This document shows, one piece after another, positions 7,585 to 10,814 of a stretch of 10,814 nt of DNA. The notes below the pieces were generated by a model, which had not been told where the DNA came from, did not search any database, and saw nothing but the letters and a program-made list of their open reading frames with translations. A program made the translations under genes and the position numbers. The DNA comes from Stephanodiscus triporus (taxonomy: Eukaryota > Bacillariophyta > Thalassiosirophyceae > Thalassiosirales > Thalassiosiraceae), in assembly GCA_036939755.1 (NCBI GenBank), contig JALLAZ010000996.1, positions 1 to 10,814 of the forward strand. Reading direction: 5' to 3'. Position 1 is the first letter of the stretch; the number at the start of each line of letters is the position of its first letter.

Positions 7585-8214
7585 TTACTCGTTCGCCTTT
7601 ACTTGATCGCATATAATTCTTCGCCTCTTCGTTGTTGGGAGTGGCGAAGTGTCTACAGGCGTGTCGGTTAAGATCGTATCATCACCTCCATACGCTTGCA
7701 GTGATACGTGTCGTGCCGCATCTAATGCGACTAGCGTTGACCATTGACTTAGCTTTACGCTCACCGCTGCCAAAGAAACGAGTTTTTCTTCGTCGGACAT
7801 GTTGATGTTAGCATTCTGCTTCCTGTGGTACTTGAGTATAGCTCTTCTAATGATTAACTTGTTCGTTGCTTGCGGTAGGAATAAGGTGATGTCGGTATCA
7901 CGGAGAGCGGTTTCAGCGTGTAGTCCGACCCTGCAATGGTTTAAGGAAGTACGTGTCTCTTTGGATGTCAATTGGATGGCCCTGTTTTTGATAGAAATTT
8001 CGTTCATATCTTCCTTGCTGAGGTACAATCTTGACTTATCTTCGTTGTTGCTTGCAAGTCTCTCAACGGGATGCACTGTTACTGTTGGCCTGAACGTAAG
8101 TCTTCTCTTCGATTGTTCGGGGGACGCCTGTTCTCGTAGGTGCACTGGAACGATCACCCTCGCAGGGGCTCCTTGGTATGGATTGTAAGACATCGCAACG
8201 GTGATTGCAGTCAT
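7585..8214 (-). CDS. Hypothetical protein, likely diatom-restricted family
   Basis: This 209-residue single-exon protein has no catalytic motif I recognise. Its architecture resembles a lineage-specific family I recall from diatom genomes. It has a polar N terminus, then a beta-like stretch rich in Val and Pro (LTFRPTVTVHPVERL, 39-53). A Ser-Lys-Glu segment follows (LYLSKEDMNEI, 63-73). Next come a conserved-looking C-x-x-GL-x-x-x-T block (94-102) and a long basic helix (117-135). A final helix lies at about 141-170 (DEEKLVSLAAVSVKLSQWS). The C terminus carries KRRR (196-199), a possible nuclear localisation signal. No signal peptide or membrane segment is visible. Met1 is used as the start; Met8 is an alternative seven codons in. 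AT-ending codons predominate, unlike the GC-rich MCM7 exon 1. That it codes is likely; the family assignment is from memory and moderate. Confidence 0.65.
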   Translation of the reverse strand: MTAITVAMSYNPYQGAPARVIVPVHLREQASPEQSKRRLTFRPTVTVHPVERLASNNEDKSRLYLSKEDMNEISIKNRAIQLTSKETRTSLNHCRVGLHAETALRDTDITLFLPQATNKLIIRRAILKYHRKQNANINMSDEEKLVSLAAVSVKLSQWSTLVALDAARHVSLQAYGGDDTILTDTPVDTSPLPTTKRRRIICDQVKANE

Positions 8215-8954
8215 GATCTAAGTCCTTTCTATGAATTGTGTTTGCAGAGTTCAGTGCGTTGACGCTTCTTGGAAGAAGTATCTGATTTCTATCGTGAATC
8301 GCTCTGCTTTTATGTAAAGCGTCAAGCTAGACATAAACGAGAAGACCGATGAATGTGGCAGGTGGTAGCAGCACATAGCACGGGTGCATTCTTTGATTTG
8401 GCAACGAAATGTGATCGTTTCGTTTTGTGGGATCAACTGTGTCCAGTTTTGCATGCATTATTCAGTTTAAGGCATGAGCCGTAGTACGAATTCCCAAGTA
8501 GATGTCGGGATTAATCCGAAGCCTCTTTGAAACTGAGTCCTCTGTACGATAAAAAAAATAAAAGGCAAGGAGAACGGTGCGGTAAATCCAGCCCCGTTTT
8601 CCTCTTGGGCTTGAACGAGAGAGCGTCAAGTTGGTGTCATTATGAAGTCATTGCGTCGTTTTTTCTGTCTGCGTGACACAACAAAGAGGTCACGAACACC
8701 TGATTGTACAATGATTGTTAACGTTGGGGAATGACTTCTATTACCCCTGCCACGCAAGTGCGGCGCCACAATTAAAAAAAATAATTTCCCACACCGCACA
8801 AACAACTCCCCCCGATTCAATTCAATAGAATCGCATCCGTCACCCGCCGCATCATATCTCCTCAGGGGAGCGGAATTAAAGGGATCCGGAATACGTCCCG
8901 GATAGGATCCTGCTCGGGCTATCCGGCAATACCCTATTCGCCGCGATCCAACGT

Positions 8955-8984
8955 GCGGTTTCGGCGCTAGGTCGCCAAAACCGC
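8955..8984. repeat. 12-bp-arm inverted repeat (hairpin)
   Basis: GCGGTTTCGGCG (8955-8966) and CGCCAAAACCGC (8973-8984) are inverted copies with 11 of 12 pairs and a 6-base loop CTAGGT. It is the strongest local palindrome I noticed and lies about 245 bp upstream of the coiled-coil gene ATG. It could be a binding site for a dimeric factor or a structure in the 5' leader. Confidence 0.6.
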
Positions 8985-9053
8985 TTTAAAAATCGAGCCG
9001 GTTTGCTCCCCCGACCGAAGCAACCTCCCCCGACGCCCCTTTCGGCCCTCCCC

Positions 9054-9174
9054 GTGAGTTTCGAACGCTCCCCATCGACGAATAATGGAGGGGGAGGATG
9101 TGAACGAGCTTCATCGGCTCTGTTTTGCCGACCAGCATGCTGTTTTGGTGAATTCCAACGGGGGATTTTTCCAG
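9054..9174 (+). other. Possible 5'-UTR intron
   Basis: GTGAGTT at 9054 matches the donor used by the three best-supported introns of this window, and a T-rich TTTTTCCAG ends at 9174. The 121-bp length resembles the coding intron downstream. Removing it would delete the ATG at 9085. No ATG lies in the 230 bp upstream, so it would be a leader intron rather than a coding one. Transcript evidence is lacking. Confidence 0.35.
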
Positions 9175-9213
9175 CGAGGAAAATCTTATGGGATGGAGAC
9201 GACGCGTGCCTGA
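9085..9213 (+). other. Upstream ORF, 42 codons
   Basis: An ATG at 9085 opens a 42-codon frame beginning MEGEDVNELHRLCF and ending at TGA 9211-9213, 14 bases before the presumed start at 9228 and in a different frame. Its composition is protein-like, so it could be a translated regulatory uORF or chance. It overlaps the possible leader intron, which would remove its start. Confidence 0.3.
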
Positions 9214-9227
9214 CGACGCCGACGACG

Positions 9228-10109
9228 ATGACGGACGTCCCGCCGCCGCCGTCGGACAGGGTCGCGATCGTGAAGGGCATGATTACGTTCGGGGGAGGAC
9301 AGCATCGTCATCCCGCCGTCGTCGAACGGGACATCGAGGCGCTCGCCTCGGCGGAGTCGGAATACGACGCCATGGTACGGGAGAGAGAGGAGGTCGACCG
9401 GATTTCGGAGTCCAGGCGGCGCGCGTTGGACGAGGCGGAGGAAGACGTCAGGCTCGCGACGGAGGTGAGTGAGAGTGAGCGAGCGAGAGAGAGAGAGATT
9501 CCGGGTGGGAGTTGTTGTTTGTTTGTTGTTGTTTTTTTAATCCACGTCGCGCGTCGATTCCCAAAACATCTCCGTCGTTTCTGAAAGGCCGAAGAACGAG
9601 CCAGGAAGGCGCTGGAAGACGCCCGCGGGCGTGTCGCCGAATTGCAGAGAATACTGGTCGAGGCGCAAAGGTCGGCGCGCGACGTCGATGGCATGGTTAG
9701 GAAGGCCGACCACGATCTGTCCAAGGCGACCGCGCTGCTCCGGCGAAGGAGGGATGCGGTACGGCGAGAACTGAGACGAAGGGAGTACGACGGCGCGGCG
9801 ACGGGTGCGGGGGCGGGGGCGGGGGGATCCTTCGATGTCGACAAGGCGGACGACGGGACGATACGTCTGAATCCCGACTTCGATCGTCGATCGTCGATGG
9901 CCGCGATGGGCTTCGAGACGCGGACCAGAACGACCGTCGAGGCGCTGAGGAGGGAAGAGCTGAGGATCGAGGGAGATTACTTGAGGCTCGTGGAGAAGGC
10001 CAGCCGGCTGGCGTCGCGTTCCGAGAGGATGAGACTACGTTCGGAGGAGTTGATCGGCAAACAACATCAGATTGAGTATGCGCAACGAGGAAATGCCGAA
10101 GTGTCATGA
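9228..10109 (+). CDS. Charged coiled-coil protein (two exons), hypothetical
   Basis: I do not recognise this 252-residue protein. Exons are 9228-9464 and 9588-10109, joined in phase 0 (E79|A80). Residues about 32-145 are almost entirely Glu, Arg, Ala, Asp and Lys with spaced Leu, Val and Ile, strongly suggesting one long coiled coil continuing across the exon junction. A Gly/Ala linker (149-160) follows, then an LNPDFD segment (173-178) and a second helical region (about 195-243, ALRREELRIEGDYLRLVEK). The N terminus MTDVPPPPSDR is disordered and precedes a short GMITFGGGQ patch. There is no signal peptide, membrane segment or catalytic motif. A structural or scaffolding role is plausible but only inferred. 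The ATG at 9228 is the first in this frame; the frame is open further upstream but without ATG. Coding DNA is very GC-rich. Confidence 0.72.
9465..9587 (+). other. Coding intron (123 bp) of the coiled-coil gene
   Basis: The donor GTGAGT begins at 9465 and the acceptor AAAG ends at 9587, phase 0. Both flanking exons keep the same heptad-rich Glu/Arg/Ala composition, while translation of the intron gives a clear break (a Cys- and Phe-rich stretch, then a stop). The intron carries a GAGA microsatellite and a T/G-rich tract. Confidence 0.82.
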
Positions 10110-10579
10110 GGGATGAAAATTGTTGACATTATGTCACACGGTAGTTATTCGGAAGCAGCAACGCGGGTGCGTTCTGTTCCTGTTAGTAACTGTTGTTGGA
10201 GATATTGCCGCCAGATGGATAGGTAAAGAATTATCAAGAGATTTGGAATAGGCTCAACAGCGCGAAGAATGCAAACTAGATATGTAATTCAGCACATGAA
10301 TCGAAATCTGACAGACGTTTGGTCCCTTTTAGAACCTATTGCAGATATTATCCGAGGGAACCGGTCGCTTGTGATGAAAAGGTATCGAAATGATTTGTCA
10401 CAGACTCAACGGCATTTTGTACACATTTCCGCAATAGCATATATTCATACAAATACCTAGTGACACAAGCCATTCCGACTGTAGGACATACTCTTTCATT
10501 TTTGCGACATTGCACAAGCAACCCGAGGGACGACGCATCTATTTGTCAACTGCACATATAATGGAAACGTTTCACTCCC
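10110..10579. other. Convergent intergenic region, no supported gene
   Basis: This 470-bp AT-richer stretch lies between the stops of the coiled-coil gene (plus) and the edge gene (minus). A 63-codon frame at 10269-10460 has no recognisable domain and looks like chance. No RNA gene, repeat or mobile element is evident. Confidence 0.55.
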
Positions 10580-10814
10580 TCATTCCAGCCGAAGGAGATC
10601 GTCCAGCAATCTATTCGGATCCAGCGGATTGAACCAAATAGCCCTCGTGCCGTCCTTCAAACACTTCGATATATTCCCTGTGGCGGAAGCATCGCGCTGA
10701 ATGGATTGAGGCCGCCGGGCGTGATTTTTCATCGTCGAAGTCGAACGTCACCTGGCTCAGGGCGTCATCGGCGACAAAGCCCTCCTCTTCCTCCTCTCCC
10801 CCCTCCTCCTCCTC
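10580..10814 (-). CDS. 3' end of an unidentified gene, partial, with probable short intron
   Basis: Reading inward from the right edge on the minus strand, 10814-10752 encodes an acidic tail (a Glu/Gly run, then GFVADDALSQ). A donor GTGACG at 10751 and an acceptor ATTCAG ending at 10697 bound a 55-bp intron. The last exon 10696-10580 then encodes RDASATGNISKCLKDGTRAI and a segment ending NPLDPNRLLDDLLRLE before TGA. The join is phase 0 and in frame on both sides. The last exon looks protein-like: amphipathic, ending in a Leu-rich helix. If unspliced, the edge frame instead runs to a TAG near 10613. The protein is unidentified. The intron is unusually short, so the exact boundary is uncertain. 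Confidence 0.5.

Larger units (their letters stand above)
8215..9227. other. Long divergent intergenic region with hairpins
   Basis: About 1 kb separates the start of the minus-strand gene (8214) from the first in-frame ATG of the coiled-coil gene (9228), so it should hold both promoters. I see no convincing protein gene. It contains a 6-bp inverted repeat CGTGAC/GTCACG (8672-8677, 8689-8694). It also contains a 7-bp inverted repeat CCGGATA/TATCCGG (8898-8904, 8920-8926), the stronger hairpin at 8955-8984, A-rich runs at about 8550 and 8773, and the UTR features listed separately. Confidence 0.5.

Noticed and set aside
7523..7603. 11-bp direct repeat TCGCCTTTACT (7523-7533, 7593-7603) as a transposon target-site duplication
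   Set aside because: The intervening 59 bp shows no terminal inverted repeats or insertion, and one copy is in coding sequence.
8876..9280. Minus-strand 134-codon frame in the divergent region
   Set aside because: It overlaps the start of the coiled-coil gene in antisense, and its composition (runs of Gly, Arg, Pro) is what GC-rich leader DNA gives by chance.
9308..10107. Minus-strand Ser/Arg-rich frames of 136 and 178 codons
   Set aside because: They are antisense to the coiled-coil exons; one spans the intron without a break, and Ser/Arg runs are the complement of Glu/Ala/Arg codons.
10269..10460. 63-codon plus-strand frame
   Set aside because: No motif or family resemblance and no splice or leader context; possible by chance.

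Overview
The window looks like nuclear DNA of a eukaryotic alga, most probably a diatom and perhaps a centric one; this is inference. The support is: intron-containing genes with GTGAGT donors and AG acceptors; a eukaryote-specific replicative helicase subunit (MCM7) interrupted by two short introns; compact spacing with head-to-head and tail-to-tail genes; and one gene (7585-8214) that resembles a hypothetical family I associate with diatoms. I see no prokaryotic operon structure, insertion sequence, CRISPR array, complete tRNA or rRNA gene.

Layout from left to right. (1) 83-1180 (+) encodes a protein with four diverged copies of a 33-residue motif behind a mitochondrial-presequence-like N terminus; its frame is open to the window edge, so the 5' end may be missing. 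(2) 1306-1872 (-) encodes an MsrB-like methionine sulfoxide reductase relative that keeps the active-site Trp, His, Arg and Cys but has lost all four zinc cysteines and the usual resolving Cys. (3) 2098-3699 (+) encodes a 12-TM major facilitator transporter of drug:H+ antiporter type; it is divergent from (2) across a 225-bp shared promoter region. (4) 3791-6732 (-) is MCM7 in three exons with two phase-2 introns, 921 residues. (5) 7585-8214 (-) is a 209-residue hypothetical protein. (6) 9228-10109 (+) is a two-exon gene for a 252-residue charged coiled-coil protein. (7) 10580-10814 (-) is the 3' end of another gene, with a probable 55-bp intron, running off the right edge.

The larger intergenic stretches (6733-7584, 8215-9227, 10110-10579) hold no convincing protein gene. 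They do hold a tRNA-like two-stem element at 7004-7056, a strong 12-bp-arm hairpin at 8955-8984, and a possible 5'-UTR intron and upstream ORF at 9054-9213.

The genes do not form one obvious pathway; this reads as ordinary eukaryotic chromosome. The items that most deserve follow-up are the repeat protein, the zinc-less, potentially myristoylated MsrB-like protein, and the low-complexity and acidic insertions in MCM7.
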